64,000 bases of DNA from RBG-13-51-18 sp963739395. GTDB taxonomy: Bacteria > Chloroflexota > Dehalococcoidia > Dehalococcoidales > RBG-16-60-22. The DNA lies in NCBI GenBank assembly GCA_963739395.1, contig CAVUAE010000001.1:806001-870000 (forward strand), read 5' to 3'. Below the pieces are notes generated by a model that did not search any database, was not told where the DNA came from, and saw only the letters and a program-made list of their open reading frames with translations. The first letter of the stretch is position 1. The number at the start of each line of letters is the position of its first letter. The translations under genes and the position numbers were made by a program. This document shows, piece by piece, positions 8,148-16,604 of this stretch.

Positions 8148-8869
8148 TATGCTTTCACCTCCTTTGCAGGATTCGCTGGCGGAATGGGTGTTTCTACTTT
8201 AGGAGGATTTTCCAGAGCATAACGCGGGGTGGACATCATCTCCGGACGGGGCGCTATTTTCCTCTGATCGAGGGGCTTCATCATATCGTTCAAACGATGT
8301 AGCTGTCCCCTCTCTTTGAGTCGAGTATAAATCAGCTCCCAACCACAATCGCGGTCTTTAGAAATTTCGCATTTTCCATTACTAGCTCCGCCGCAGGAAC
8401 CGCTGACCAGACTCTTGGTGCAGGCGGTGAGGGGACAAATCCCACCGGTATGATAGAGGAGACATTGCCCGCATTCGAAACAGCGCTCGCTGCCTTCCCA
8501 CTCGCCGCGAATGCCACCCAGATTCACGGTATTACAGCCAGGATATACTGGTTTATTAACGGCAGTCGCGACGCACTGGATGCCGATACCGCAGGTTAAT
8601 ACCAGGACAGCATCGGCGGCCTTAACCTGGTCGACTTTACCCTTCAAGGCTGATTTAACGAGGGCTTTACTGCAGAGAAAATCAACGCTTTTAGTGCCGG
8701 TAACATTCTTGCCGGCTGCCGTAAGTTTTTGTTTCATTTCTTCAACCTGTTTGGGTCCGCCGCTGCCGGAAGACTGTGCACATCCGTCACAGCCAACGAT
8801 AAAAACATTCTTATCTTTTTCCAGATAGGCGATTATCTCATCAAAATGCTTTTGCTCCGAATATATCAT
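8147..8869 (-). CDS. metV: Methylenetetrahydrofolate reductase MetV-like Cys-rich subunit
   Basis: 240 residues of the methylene-THF reductase C-terminal family (MetV). It is cysteine-rich: CDGC near residue 28, a CGIGIQC motif in the middle, and a CFECGQCLLYHTGGICPLTAC cluster near residues 135-155, which fit iron-sulfur and/or zinc binding. In acetogens MetV links MetF to electron donors. The start ATG at 8869 is preceded by AAAGGAGG, 10 bases after the hydrogenase large-subunit stop. The gene order hydrogenase-metV-metF suggests that H2 could be the donor, which is an inference. Confidence 0.85.
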   Translation of the reverse strand: MIYSEQKHFDEIIAYLEKDKNVFIVGCDGCAQSSGSGGPKQVEEMKQKLTAAGKNVTGTKSVDFLCSKALVKSALKGKVDQVKAADAVLVLTCGIGIQCVATAVNKPVYPGCNTVNLGGIRGEWEGSERCFECGQCLLYHTGGICPLTACTKSLVSGSCGGASNGKCEISKDRDCGWELIYTRLKERGQLHRLNDMMKPLDQRKIAPRPEMMSTPRYALENPPKVETPIPPANPAKEVKA

Positions 8870-8879
8870 CGCGCCTCCT

Positions 8880-10439
8880 TTACACTACCCTGTACTGACC
8901 AAGGTCCCGACCTTTGGGAGTAACGAAATGGACGGCGCAGGCGATACAGGGGTCGAACGAGCGGATGATGCGGACGACCTCGAAAGGATTTTTCTCGTCC
9001 TTAACTTTCGTGCCGATAAGCGCCTGTTCGATAGGTCCATGCTGGCCTTTATCGTCCATCGGGGAGATATTCCAGGTGGTGGGGACGACTGCCTGATAGT
9101 TAGCGATTTTCTTGTTCTTAATTTCAATCCAGTGCCCCAGCGCGCCGCGTGTGCCTTCGATAATGCCCATGCCGGCGGCTTCTTCCGGGATTTGATATTC
9201 AACATAAGCTGGCTGACCGGACTTAAGTGAGAGCGCCCAGCTTTCTAGATTGTCAACGATAAACTTGGCGGAGAGCGCCCGCGCCAAGTGACGTCCCAGT
9301 ACAGAGAATAATGCCGACGGCTTGGCTTTAAGCTTTTTCAAAGCCCCGTCCACCAGCTCTTTCATTTTGGGGTCACCTTTGGCGTAAGTCATCGCCACGC
9401 GCGCTAAAGGACCTACCTCGTAAACCTTACCGTCGTAGCGGGGTGCTTTCGCCCAGGAGTAAGCATCTTTCTTACCGTACTGCGGTTTGGTATCGCCTTG
9501 AGATGGGTGGCGGTTGGAGGTGGCGTCCTCGTACCAGGAGTGCTTCACCTGTTCGGTGATTTTGCTCGTATCCAGCGTGCCCAGCTTAAGGTCGGCGTCG
9601 ATGGTTCCCTGTTTAAAGAGTCGCTCTCTGGTGGCATAGTTCGGACTTTTACCATCGAGGTCGTACATGCCGTAAGAGAGCAGGTTCTTGCAGCCGACGC
9701 CGATTTCCGCGTAGTCCAGATAAGCGTTAGCCACGGCGAGGACATCCGGGATATAAACATTATTAACGAAATCCTGCAGGATTTTTATTTTCCAGATATA
9801 TGCCATGATGTTATCAGGGGCGGGGACGGTGGTTACGCCGCCGGGCACAACACCCACGCTATGGGGAATCTTGCCGCCGAAGATAGCCACCGCTTCATGC
9901 CCGATACGACGGATTTCCAGCGCTTTTACGTAATTGGCGACAGCTTGCTGATTAACGGCGGGGGGCAGACGGTAATCGCCTTCATAGCGCGGCATAAACG
10001 GCTCTAAAGCGCCGCGGTTAATAAAGTCCTTAACCGAATTAAGCTGGGAATCATTGCCTTCGTACTTAGCCACATCGGCGACATTTACATAGTCTAAAGC
10101 CGCCAGGTGATAAAAATGGAGGACGTTGTCTTGGACAGAATGGGCGCCGTGAATCATGTTGCGGATGATGCGTCCGTTATCGGGAATTTTATCGGCGATG
10201 CCGAAGGCGCTATCCAGATTCAGCGCGGCGGCGAGACCATGCGACTGGGGACAAACACCGCAAATTCTCTGGGCGATTATCTGGGCGTCCCGCGGGTCAT
10301 GTCCCCTTAATATTAATTCTAAGCCGCGAAACATATTGCCGGTAGCGCGGGCGTCTTTAACGACGCCGTTTTCTACAACGCATTCTATCTTTAAATGCCC
10401 TTCAATCCTGGTGACGGGGTCGATAATGATTTTAGCCAT
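8880..10439 (-). CDS. [NiFe] hydrogenase large subunit
   Basis: 519 residues from the ATG at 10439 (MAKIIIDPVTRIEGHL). An upstream extension to 10724 in the same frame is a shadow over the small subunit and was rejected. All four Ni-binding cysteines are present: RICGVCPQSH near residue 60 and DPCIACAVH close to the C-terminus. After that His a 15-residue tail follows, the peptide normally removed by a maturation protease. The start overlaps the small-subunit stop by 8 bases, with AAGGAGGCG as RBS. Motifs resemble group 1/2 uptake enzymes rather than the truncated F420 or energy-converting types. No maturation genes are in the window. Confidence 0.95.
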   Translation of the reverse strand: MAKIIIDPVTRIEGHLKIECVVENGVVKDARATGNMFRGLELILRGHDPRDAQIIAQRICGVCPQSHGLAAALNLDSAFGIADKIPDNGRIIRNMIHGAHSVQDNVLHFYHLAALDYVNVADVAKYEGNDSQLNSVKDFINRGALEPFMPRYEGDYRLPPAVNQQAVANYVKALEIRRIGHEAVAIFGGKIPHSVGVVPGGVTTVPAPDNIMAYIWKIKILQDFVNNVYIPDVLAVANAYLDYAEIGVGCKNLLSYGMYDLDGKSPNYATRERLFKQGTIDADLKLGTLDTSKITEQVKHSWYEDATSNRHPSQGDTKPQYGKKDAYSWAKAPRYDGKVYEVGPLARVAMTYAKGDPKMKELVDGALKKLKAKPSALFSVLGRHLARALSAKFIVDNLESWALSLKSGQPAYVEYQIPEEAAGMGIIEGTRGALGHWIEIKNKKIANYQAVVPTTWNISPMDDKGQHGPIEQALIGTKVKDEKNPFEVVRIIRSFDPCIACAVHFVTPKGRDLGQYRVV

Positions 10440-11328
10440 TATTCGCCTCCTTGTTCGCCCAGTAAGCCCCGACCACCGGAAGGTCAACATCAACCAGCTT
10501 TTCATAGAAGGGAGAGGTCTCGGTGGGGAACTCGGGTTGGGTACAGCCATTACAGGGCGCGCCCGCGCCGATAACCCAGTTGGTGCCGCTGTTCCAGTGC
10601 CGGATGGGGCAATCGGCATAAGTGATAGGTCCTTTACAGCCGAGCTCATAGAGGCAGCCTTCTTCGCCGAACTTCTTGGCGAATTTGCCCTCATCGAAGT
10701 AAGCGCGGCGGGGGCAATTTTCATGTATCAGCTTACCGTAGAAAAGTTTGGGGCGGAGGAAGTCATCGAGGTCTTCAGGCTTAGGCAAGCCATTCATAAT
10801 AATGCTGGCGACCGTCCCAAAGAACCAGTCGGGATGGGGCGGGCAGCCAGCGACATTAATCAGCGGTTTAACAATCTTTTTAGAAGCGAGAAATTTCTGG
10901 ACGGAAACACAGCCGGTGGGGTTGGGCGGTGCGGCAGGAATACCACCGAAAGAAGCGCACGTGCCTATGGCGATAATCGCCAGTGCGTCTTTAGCCATTT
11001 CCTCCACTCTTTGCTGCATCGTAACTGGCTTACCGTTCCTCTCTCCGACGGCGCCATAAATACCGCCGTCAGCCGTCGGCACCGCACCATCAACTACGAG
11101 GACGTACTCGCCCTTTTGTCTTTTAGCGGTATCCTCCATCACCTGAATCGCCATCTCACCAGCCGACGCCATAATCACCGGATGAAACTTAAGATTAATG
11201 TGTAAACCAGGCGCCAGCTGGTCGATGAGCACATTTTTAATGGTCGGGCTGGCTGTATTCAGCATAGTGACCGCGCAACCGCTACAGGCAGCCGTCTGGA
11301 GGTAAATGACAGGAAGTTCCTTAACCAT
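10432..11328 (-). CDS. [NiFe] hydrogenase small (Fe-S) subunit, cytoplasmic
   Basis: 298 residues from the ATG at 11328, chosen because AAAGGAG lies nine bases upstream. A longer frame to 11451 lacks an RBS. Cluster ligands are visible: CSGC at residues 15-18, GTCASFGG, then NPTGC, AGCPPHPDW, HENC, and GCLYELGC through PCNGC near the end. There is no twin-arginine signal and no C-terminal anchor, so the enzyme should be cytosolic, unlike classic periplasmic group 1 enzymes. No cytochrome b, flavoprotein or Hdr subunit is encoded beside it. The downstream genes in the operon are the large subunit, metV and metF. Confidence 0.93.
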   Translation of the reverse strand: MVKELPVIYLQTAACSGCAVTMLNTASPTIKNVLIDQLAPGLHINLKFHPVIMASAGEMAIQVMEDTAKRQKGEYVLVVDGAVPTADGGIYGAVGERNGKPVTMQQRVEEMAKDALAIIAIGTCASFGGIPAAPPNPTGCVSVQKFLASKKIVKPLINVAGCPPHPDWFFGTVASIIMNGLPKPEDLDDFLRPKLFYGKLIHENCPRRAYFDEGKFAKKFGEEGCLYELGCKGPITYADCPIRHWNSGTNWVIGAGAPCNGCTQPEFPTETSPFYEKLVDVDLPVVGAYWANKEANNG

Positions 11329-11377
11329 CAGGACCAACTCCTTTCTTGAAAATACAGAATTTACAGAGTGACACTTA

Positions 11378-11406
11378 ATTATACTAGAAATTGAGGGTGT
11401 ATTGAA
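11378..11406 (-). promoter_or_regulatory. Candidate promoter of the hydrogenase-metVF operon
   Basis: On the minus strand TTCAAT (complement of 11401-11406), 17 bases and a perfect TATAAT (complement of 11378-11383) lie about 50 bases upstream of the small-subunit start. The -35 box is weak. Confidence 0.45.
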
Positions 11407-11422
11407 ATCAGGCAAAATACCT

Positions 11423-11457
11423 AAAAAAAAGGAGTTGGCCGAATAAGCCAACTCCTT
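11423..11457 (-). terminator. Intrinsic terminator after the DUF2283 gene
   Basis: AAGGAGTTGGC (11429-11439) pairs perfectly with GCCAACTCCTT (11447-11457). On the minus strand the stem is followed by eight T (complement of 11423-11430). It ends the DUF4258-DUF2283 operon and insulates the hydrogenase promoter. Confidence 0.85.
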
Positions 11458-11480
11458 CTCATACTTGGGTGATGATATTA

Positions 11481-11720
11481 TTACTTAATAACTTTTATGC
11501 CAAGACCAATAAGTATTTTTTCTACCCTTTCTGCTTCTGGAAGACCAGCTAATTTGACACCTTGGCTAACAGATAAAAGATCAATCCCTACTGGCTTCCC
11601 AGGATTTAATGTACAATCAATAATACGATTGCTATCTAGTTCCTTACTATAACCAATTGGTTCTTCTAGTAACGTGATGTATACAGCATCTGCTTTGGGG
11701 TCCGTATCTACTTTTAGCAT
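11481..11720 (-). CDS. DUF2283 protein, probable antitoxin-like partner
   Basis: 79 residues from the ATG at 11720 (MLKVDTDPKADAVYITL), chosen for the SD GGAGG seven bases upstream. A longer in-frame start at 11753 overlaps the preceding gene. DUF2283 is a small beta-rich family often found beside RelE-fold-like DUF4258 proteins. It lies 13 bases downstream of a DUF4258 gene and ends in a strong terminator, so the two form a closed two-gene operon. An antitoxin role is inferred from this pairing only. Confidence 0.75.
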   Translation of the reverse strand: MLKVDTDPKADAVYITLLEEPIGYSKELDSNRIIDCTLNPGKPVGIDLLSVSQGVKLAGLPEAERVEKILIGLGIKVIK

Positions 11721-11733
11721 TTTATCCTCCTTC

Positions 11734-11970
11734 TTACTGAAATGAGAAGGCATCTATTACATAAATTGGGGTTTTTAATCCATCCCTCACACGTACTTTT
11801 ATATTTCTCCCATCAGGTAATTTTGTAACATACGCAATTTCCTTCTTTGTGACATCATACTGTCCACTATGATGATGTATGCAATACCATACGTGCGCCT
11901 CCGTAATGCCTCGTGAACACATACGGCGTTTGGCATGGTCACTAAATTCGAGAGGAGGTTCTGTTCCCAT
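11734..11970 (-). CDS. DUF4258 protein, RelE-like putative toxin
   Basis: 78 residues with the DUF4258 signature: FSDHAKRRMCSRGITEAHV, then a central segment and a final RDGLKTPIYVIDAF strand. DUF4258 is related in fold to RelE-type toxins, and family members often sit beside DUF2283 proteins as here. It is the first gene of the pair, with a promoter and a perfect palindrome upstream at 12014-12067, a common autoregulation layout for toxin-antitoxin loci. Codon use and AT content differ from the flanking energy genes, in keeping with acquisition. Start choice is uncertain. Confidence 0.7.
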   Translation of the reverse strand: MGTEPPLEFSDHAKRRMCSRGITEAHVWYCIHHHSGQYDVTKKEIAYVTKLPDGRNIKVRVRDGLKTPIYVIDAFSFQ

Positions 11971-12013
11971 TCTGCACCCATCTTTTCACCTCTGCATGGC
12001 AGAGCAATATCAG

Positions 12014-12067
12014 TATGGTACTTATGTACCATATATTATACTACACCATGTCAATATACAATGTCAA
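12014..12067 (-). promoter_or_regulatory. Promoter and palindromic operator of the DUF4258-DUF2283 pair
   Basis: On the minus strand TTGACA (complement of 12062-12067), 18 bases and TAGTAT (complement of 12038-12043) form a promoter, with TATAAT alternatively three bases further. Just downstream, over the expected start site, lies a palindrome with perfect 8-base arms, TATGGTAC and GTACCATA, around four bases (12014-12033). This is a likely repressor site. The remaining stretch 12068-12213 is AT-rich and holds nothing recognisable. Confidence 0.6.
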
Positions 12068-12213
12068 CGTTATGTTTACTTTTTATTATATTACTATAAT
12101 ACTAATAATGGCGATAGAATGATACTACTTATGTCACATTCGGGTAAATACTCAATTAGTCTAGGCGTTTCTTTTATTATTGTCAACTATTTAAAAACCA
12201 CAGGTAATATTGC

Positions 12214-14178
12214 TTAATCCTCTAGCGCTTTAGCGACGATTTCCGCTATATCCAGAACCTGTACCTTATCCGCCGCTTCTTTATCTTTAAGTCCGTCGTC
12301 GAACATAGTCATGCAGTAAGGACAAGCGACGCAAACAGTGTTCGGTTCCTTGGCTAAAGCCTCTTCCACGCGGGCGACATTAATGAGTTTGCCTTCTTTC
12401 TCCTCCATCCACATGCGTCCGCCGCCAGCGCCGCAGCAAAAGCCATTATCATGGTTACGTTCCATTTCGCATGGCGCGCTACCAGTAGCCGAGGCGATAA
12501 CGCGACGCGGTTCATCATAAATTTCATTATACCGTCCGAGGTAGCAGGAATCGTGGTAGACCACTTTACCTAAATCAGATTTGGCTTTTAGCTTAAGCTT
12601 ACCTTCCTGAATCAAGCTATGAATAAATTCAGTATGGTGGACAACCTCTAACTTGGCACCGTACTGCTGATAATCATTCTTAAAAGTGCTGAAACAGTGC
12701 GGGCACTGGGTGATGATTTTTTTTACGCCCTTCTCGGCGAACATCTTTATATTCGCCTGCGCCATGCGTTCAAAAACATATTCGTTGCCAAGACGCCGCA
12801 AGCTATCACCGCAGCACATCTCATCCTTGCCTAGAGTACCCCAGGAGATACCGGCTTTATTTAGAATCTTCGCCATGGAGATGGTTGTGTGACGATTACG
12901 GGCATCGAGAGCTCCTGCGCAGCCGACATAGAATAGGTATTCCGTCTTGCCGGCTTCAAAAGGCTTAACATCAATATCCGCCGCCCATTTGGTACGCTCG
13001 GTAGGGGCGATGCCCCAGGGATTACTACGCTGTTCCATATTTTCGAATAATAATAGTAGTTCATCCGGGAATTTTGATTTCATTTCCACCAAGTGGCGGC
13101 GCATATCAACGATGCGGGGCACATGCTCGATAAAGACCGGGCAGACCTCCATACAGGCGCCGCAGGTCGTGCATTCCCAGATAACCTCTTCCTTAATACT
13201 CCCCTCCCCGCTTTCGCCGATAAGCGGCAGCTCTTTATGCCCATCTTTACCAGCGTTTTTCAAGAGGTTCACCTTGATGTCATGTATCAAGAGGCGGGGC
13301 TGGAGGGGCTTTTCGGTAAAAGTGGCAGGACATGAATCCGAACAGCGTCCGCATTCAGTACAGGAATAGGAGTCGAATAGACCTTTCCAGGTAAAGTTTT
13401 CCACCTGTCCCACGCCGAAGGTATTGCCCTTCTTAAACTCCTCGCGGGGCTGGGTTTTAACTTTATCCAGACTCTTAAAGAAGCAGTTGGGGATAGAGGT
13501 CATGATATGCATATGCTTGCTGTAAGGCAAGTAGTTGAGGAAGGAAAGCAGGATACCCGCATGTATCCACCAAAAAACACGCGCCGCAGTATCGAGTCCA
13601 GCCGCGCCCGATGGCAGCCACGAAGCGATTAGATTAGCCACCGGCATGTAGGACGCCGCCCTTTCCGTACCAGCCGCAATGCCGCAAGCCTTCATGCCGA
13701 AGAAGGCGAGCATCAAGCCAGCCACCAGCCCGAGGATAATGAAAGCGTCACGACTTTTCGCTTCGGTATAAGGCGGCGGGAAGGTTAAGCGACGGATAAT
13801 GGCTAAAATAACAGAGAGCAACGCTAGGACCGACATTATATCGAAAATACAGGCTAAGGTAAAATAAGCGCCGTCCGGCAGACGAGAAAGGCTAATGACA
13901 TCGGGGAAAAGCCCGTTGAGTAAAAATTCGGTATTAGAAATCAGTAGAATCATGAAAGCCCAGAACAGCACGAAGTGGTTGATGCCGAAAACCTTTTTCA
14001 CCACACGCCGCTGCCCGAAGGCGTAATAAATCATGTTCCAAAAACGCTTGAAGAAGGCATTGAATCGGTTTTCCGGTTTGCCTTTTAGCACCAGCCTAAA
14101 GCGCATAAATGCGCTAAAAGCAAAGAAGACTATTGATATAGCCAGCACGATGATAAACGCTATTACTGTTCCTGACAT
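12214..14178 (-). CDS. Membrane-bound Fe-S oxidoreductase, ETF:menaquinone oxidoreductase type
   Basis: 654 residues. About residues 1-225 are hydrophobic with six or so membrane segments, similar to a NarI/cytochrome b-like domain. Residues about 270-350 carry two [4Fe-4S] motifs (CTECGRCSDSCP and CTTCGACMEVCP). The C-terminal half has two CCG domains as in HdrD/GlpC (CCGDSLRRLG and CCGAGGGRMWMEE). This is the DUF224-type protein that in syntrophs and other anaerobes links electron transfer flavoprotein to menaquinone. It lies 9 bases after etfA, supporting that role here. Direction of electron flow cannot be read from sequence. Confidence 0.9.
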   Translation of the reverse strand: MSGTVIAFIIVLAISIVFFAFSAFMRFRLVLKGKPENRFNAFFKRFWNMIYYAFGQRRVVKKVFGINHFVLFWAFMILLISNTEFLLNGLFPDVISLSRLPDGAYFTLACIFDIMSVLALLSVILAIIRRLTFPPPYTEAKSRDAFIILGLVAGLMLAFFGMKACGIAAGTERAASYMPVANLIASWLPSGAAGLDTAARVFWWIHAGILLSFLNYLPYSKHMHIMTSIPNCFFKSLDKVKTQPREEFKKGNTFGVGQVENFTWKGLFDSYSCTECGRCSDSCPATFTEKPLQPRLLIHDIKVNLLKNAGKDGHKELPLIGESGEGSIKEEVIWECTTCGACMEVCPVFIEHVPRIVDMRRHLVEMKSKFPDELLLLFENMEQRSNPWGIAPTERTKWAADIDVKPFEAGKTEYLFYVGCAGALDARNRHTTISMAKILNKAGISWGTLGKDEMCCGDSLRRLGNEYVFERMAQANIKMFAEKGVKKIITQCPHCFSTFKNDYQQYGAKLEVVHHTEFIHSLIQEGKLKLKAKSDLGKVVYHDSCYLGRYNEIYDEPRRVIASATGSAPCEMERNHDNGFCCGAGGGRMWMEEKEGKLINVARVEEALAKEPNTVCVACPYCMTMFDDGLKDKEAADKVQVLDIAEIVAKALED

Positions 14179-14187
14179 TTTCTTTCC

Positions 14188-15522
14188 TTAAGATGCCTTG
14201 GCGGCTTTCTGTTTACGCCTCTCCCTAATATAAGCTGTAATCGCCGGGATTATCTGAAAAAGGTCGCCGACGATGCCGTAAGTGGCTACTTCGAAAATCG
14301 GCGCCTGTTTATCACGGTTGATGGCGATAATAGTATCCGAGTCCTGCATGCCGACCAGATGCTGGATAGCCCCGCTGATGCCGACGGCGATATAAATCTT
14401 GGGACGGACAGTTTTACCGGTCTGACCCACTTGTCTTTCCAGCGGCATCCAGCCGGCTTCCACGGCGGCGCGGGAACATGCCACAACACCGCCTAATTCA
14501 TCGGCAAGCTCCTGGAGGATTTTATAATTTTCGGTATTGCACATGCCGCGTCCGCCGGAAACTATAATGTCCGCTGCCGCAACATCAACGCTGTCCAGCT
14601 GCTTATCGCCGATTATCTCTAAAACTTTAGCGGCGATGTCTTCTTCTTTGAGAGGCACTTTTTCGCGGATAATCTCGCCTTGGCGGGATGCGTCTTTAGC
14701 TGGCATGGGCATAACATGAGGTCGGACGGTAGACATTTGGGGTCGGGTGAATTCTGTTAAAATGGTCGCCATGATATTACCGCCGAAAGCGGGACGGGTC
14801 TGTAAAAGAAATCCTTTATCGTCGATAGATAAACCAGTGCAGTCAGCGGTTAAGCCTGTTTGTAATTTCGTCGCTATCGCCCCCGCTAAATCACGTCCCA
14901 GTCCCGTCGCGCCGATAAGCACAATCTCCGGCTTATATTTTTCTATCAAATAACAAAATGCTTTGTAGTACGACTCGGTGCGGTAGTAATGGAAAACCGA
15001 GTCGTCCACCAAATAAACTTTAGCAGCGCCGTAAGCGAACGCTTCTTGGCAAAGGTGTTCAACCTTCTCGCCAATAACGACGGAACATAGTTCGGTGTTG
15101 CGCGCTTTAGCGAGGTCGGCGCCAACGCCTAAAAGCTCCCAGGAAACTTCGGCCGGCTTGCCTTCGGTGTGTTCGGTAAAAATCCAAACGCCTTTGTATT
15201 CCTTAAGCTTCGTCAGACGCGGGTCTTCAATTGCTGGTGTTGGCACGGGTTGGGCGGCAGCTTTTTGCTTCGCCATCTCATCAAGGATTCCCTGCTCTTC
15301 AGGAGTGTAGACAATTTCGATAGCTTGAACTGGGCAGACTTTTATACAGCGCTGGCAGCGAGTGCATTTAGCGAGGTCAATAATCGGCTCGCCCTTATCG
15401 TTCATGATAATGGCGTCGAAAGGGCACTCCGCCTGGCAGCGCGCGCCGCAGGCGATGCACTTGCCGGGGATTAGCCGGGCAGTGCCGCGGGGTCTCTTAA
15501 GTTTCTTCGGTTCTTCTACCAT
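14188..15522 (-). CDS. etfA: Electron transfer flavoprotein alpha subunit with N-terminal 2[4Fe-4S] ferredoxin domain
   Basis: 444 residues, about 110 more than a plain EtfA. Residues 20-75 hold two ferredoxin motifs (CIACGARCQAECP and CTRCQRCIKVCP). From about residue 110 the ETF alpha fold follows, with the FAD site GGRGMCNTENYK and VGISGAIQHLVGMQDS near the C-terminus. ETF passes electrons between acyl-CoA-type dehydrogenases and other carriers. The extra ferredoxin domain suggests wiring to the Fe-S membrane protein encoded 9 bases downstream, or an electron-bifurcating type. It lies four bases after etfB. Confidence 0.94.
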   Translation of the reverse strand: MVEEPKKLKRPRGTARLIPGKCIACGARCQAECPFDAIIMNDKGEPIIDLAKCTRCQRCIKVCPVQAIEIVYTPEEQGILDEMAKQKAAAQPVPTPAIEDPRLTKLKEYKGVWIFTEHTEGKPAEVSWELLGVGADLAKARNTELCSVVIGEKVEHLCQEAFAYGAAKVYLVDDSVFHYYRTESYYKAFCYLIEKYKPEIVLIGATGLGRDLAGAIATKLQTGLTADCTGLSIDDKGFLLQTRPAFGGNIMATILTEFTRPQMSTVRPHVMPMPAKDASRQGEIIREKVPLKEEDIAAKVLEIIGDKQLDSVDVAAADIIVSGGRGMCNTENYKILQELADELGGVVACSRAAVEAGWMPLERQVGQTGKTVRPKIYIAVGISGAIQHLVGMQDSDTIIAINRDKQAPIFEVATYGIVGDLFQIIPAITAYIRERRKQKAAKAS

Positions 15523-15526
15523 ATTA

Positions 15527-16339
15527 TTATAAGGACAGCAAATCCTTCTCTATCATTTTAGTGATGAGTATTTTCGCAGAGTCTTCCGGTTTATCGGTTT
15601 CTTTCCCTAAAATTTCACCTTTCGCTCTTTCCGGGGAGAAGATTTTACGCACCTGTGTCGCCGAGCCTTTAAGCCCGATGGTCGCTTCGTCCATCTTCAT
15701 TACTGCATTGTTCCAGAGGGCGATTTCGGCTTCTTCCGCCATCAGACGCCTTGGCACATTAGGATAGCGCGGCGTATTGATTTCCCGCAGGACGGCAATC
15801 ATGGCGGGGAGAGGAGCGCTAACGACTTCATGCCTGCCTTCCAGCTTACGGCGGACTTTAACGGTCTTCGCCTTTAAATCGATCTCATCAACACGGTCGA
15901 CTAATGTCAGCTGTGAACATCCTAAGCGGGTAGCGATGCCGGGTCCCACCTGCGCGGTATCGCCATCAATGGTCTGGCGGCCGCACATGACAATCGCCAG
16001 CTCATCCTTTTCCGCCAGCTTTTTAATCGCCCCGGTGAGAACCATGCTAGTGGCAAGAGTATCGGCGCCGCCAAAAACGCGGTCGCTTAAAAGGATAGCT
16101 TCATCGGCGCCAAGGGCAAGCGTCTTCCTTAAAGTTACTTCGGCATTAGGGGGACCCATAGAAATGACGGCGACGCGAAAGCCGTATTTATCCTTAAGAC
16201 GCAGGCTCTCCTCAAGGGCCTGTGTATCATAAGGATTCATGATATTTGGCACACCCTCTCTGATGAGAGTGCCAGTCTTGGGGTCGATTTTGACCTGGGT
16301 GGTATCCGGTACCTGTTTTACACAGGTGACAATTAGCAT
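15527..16339 (-). CDS. etfB: Electron transfer flavoprotein beta subunit
   Basis: 270 residues from the ATG at 16339 (a TTG codon just upstream is unlikely). ETF beta features include CVKQVPDTTQVKIDP at the N-terminus, NPYDTQALEESLRLKD, GGADTLATS, and the GRQTIDGDTAQVGPGIA loop. It is the first gene of etfB-etfA-membrane oxidoreductase. No acyl-CoA dehydrogenase lies in the same operon. No RBS better than AGGT is seen upstream. Confidence 0.95.
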   Translation of the reverse strand: MLIVTCVKQVPDTTQVKIDPKTGTLIREGVPNIMNPYDTQALEESLRLKDKYGFRVAVISMGPPNAEVTLRKTLALGADEAILLSDRVFGGADTLATSMVLTGAIKKLAEKDELAIVMCGRQTIDGDTAQVGPGIATRLGCSQLTLVDRVDEIDLKAKTVKVRRKLEGRHEVVSAPLPAMIAVLREINTPRYPNVPRRLMAEEAEIALWNNAVMKMDEATIGLKGSATQVRKIFSPERAKGEILGKETDKPEDSAKILITKMIEKDLLSL

Positions 16340-16456
16340 CAAAAAACGTACCTATATTTATTTTGATAATAACATATTACGCGAGAGAGGGGCAAATAGA
16401 GGAGCTAATAGTTTTCTGTTAACAGTTTACAGTAGAGGAAAAGGGGAAAGTAACGA

Positions 16457-16537
16457 CTGGATTCCCAATCAAGTTGGGAATGACGTGGTTATTAAATATT
16501 TTTATTTTTCGTCATTCCCGCGAAAGCGGGAATCCAG
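16457..16537. repeat. Pair of inverted hairpin repeats (ATTCCC..GGGAAT family)
   Basis: CTGGATTCCC..GGGAATGACG (16457-16485) and CGTCATTCCC..GGGAATCCAG (16510-16537) are hairpins and also inverted copies of each other, giving a nested palindrome. The same family appears near 38390 (GGATTCCCgatcaggtcGGGAATGACC). The rest of the 16340-16604 gap shows nothing else. Confidence 0.75.
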
Positions 16538-16604
16538 GAGGGGGAGGGAATAACTGTTTTGCCCCGAACTCCACACCGTGTTAAACTACAAGCATAAAGA
16601 GCTT

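Noticed and set aside
10440..10724. N-terminal extension of the hydrogenase large subunit
   Set aside because: The frame is open but lies over the small-subunit gene, has no RBS and adds low-complexity residues before the conserved MAKIIIDPVTRIEGHL start.
10156..11205. 349-codon open frame opposite the hydrogenase genes
   Set aside because: It spans two well-supported genes antisense, has no recognisable domain and no RBS.
11879..12217. Plus-strand frame opposite the DUF4258 gene and its promoter
   Set aside because: It overlaps the operator and promoter, and its composition shows no domain.
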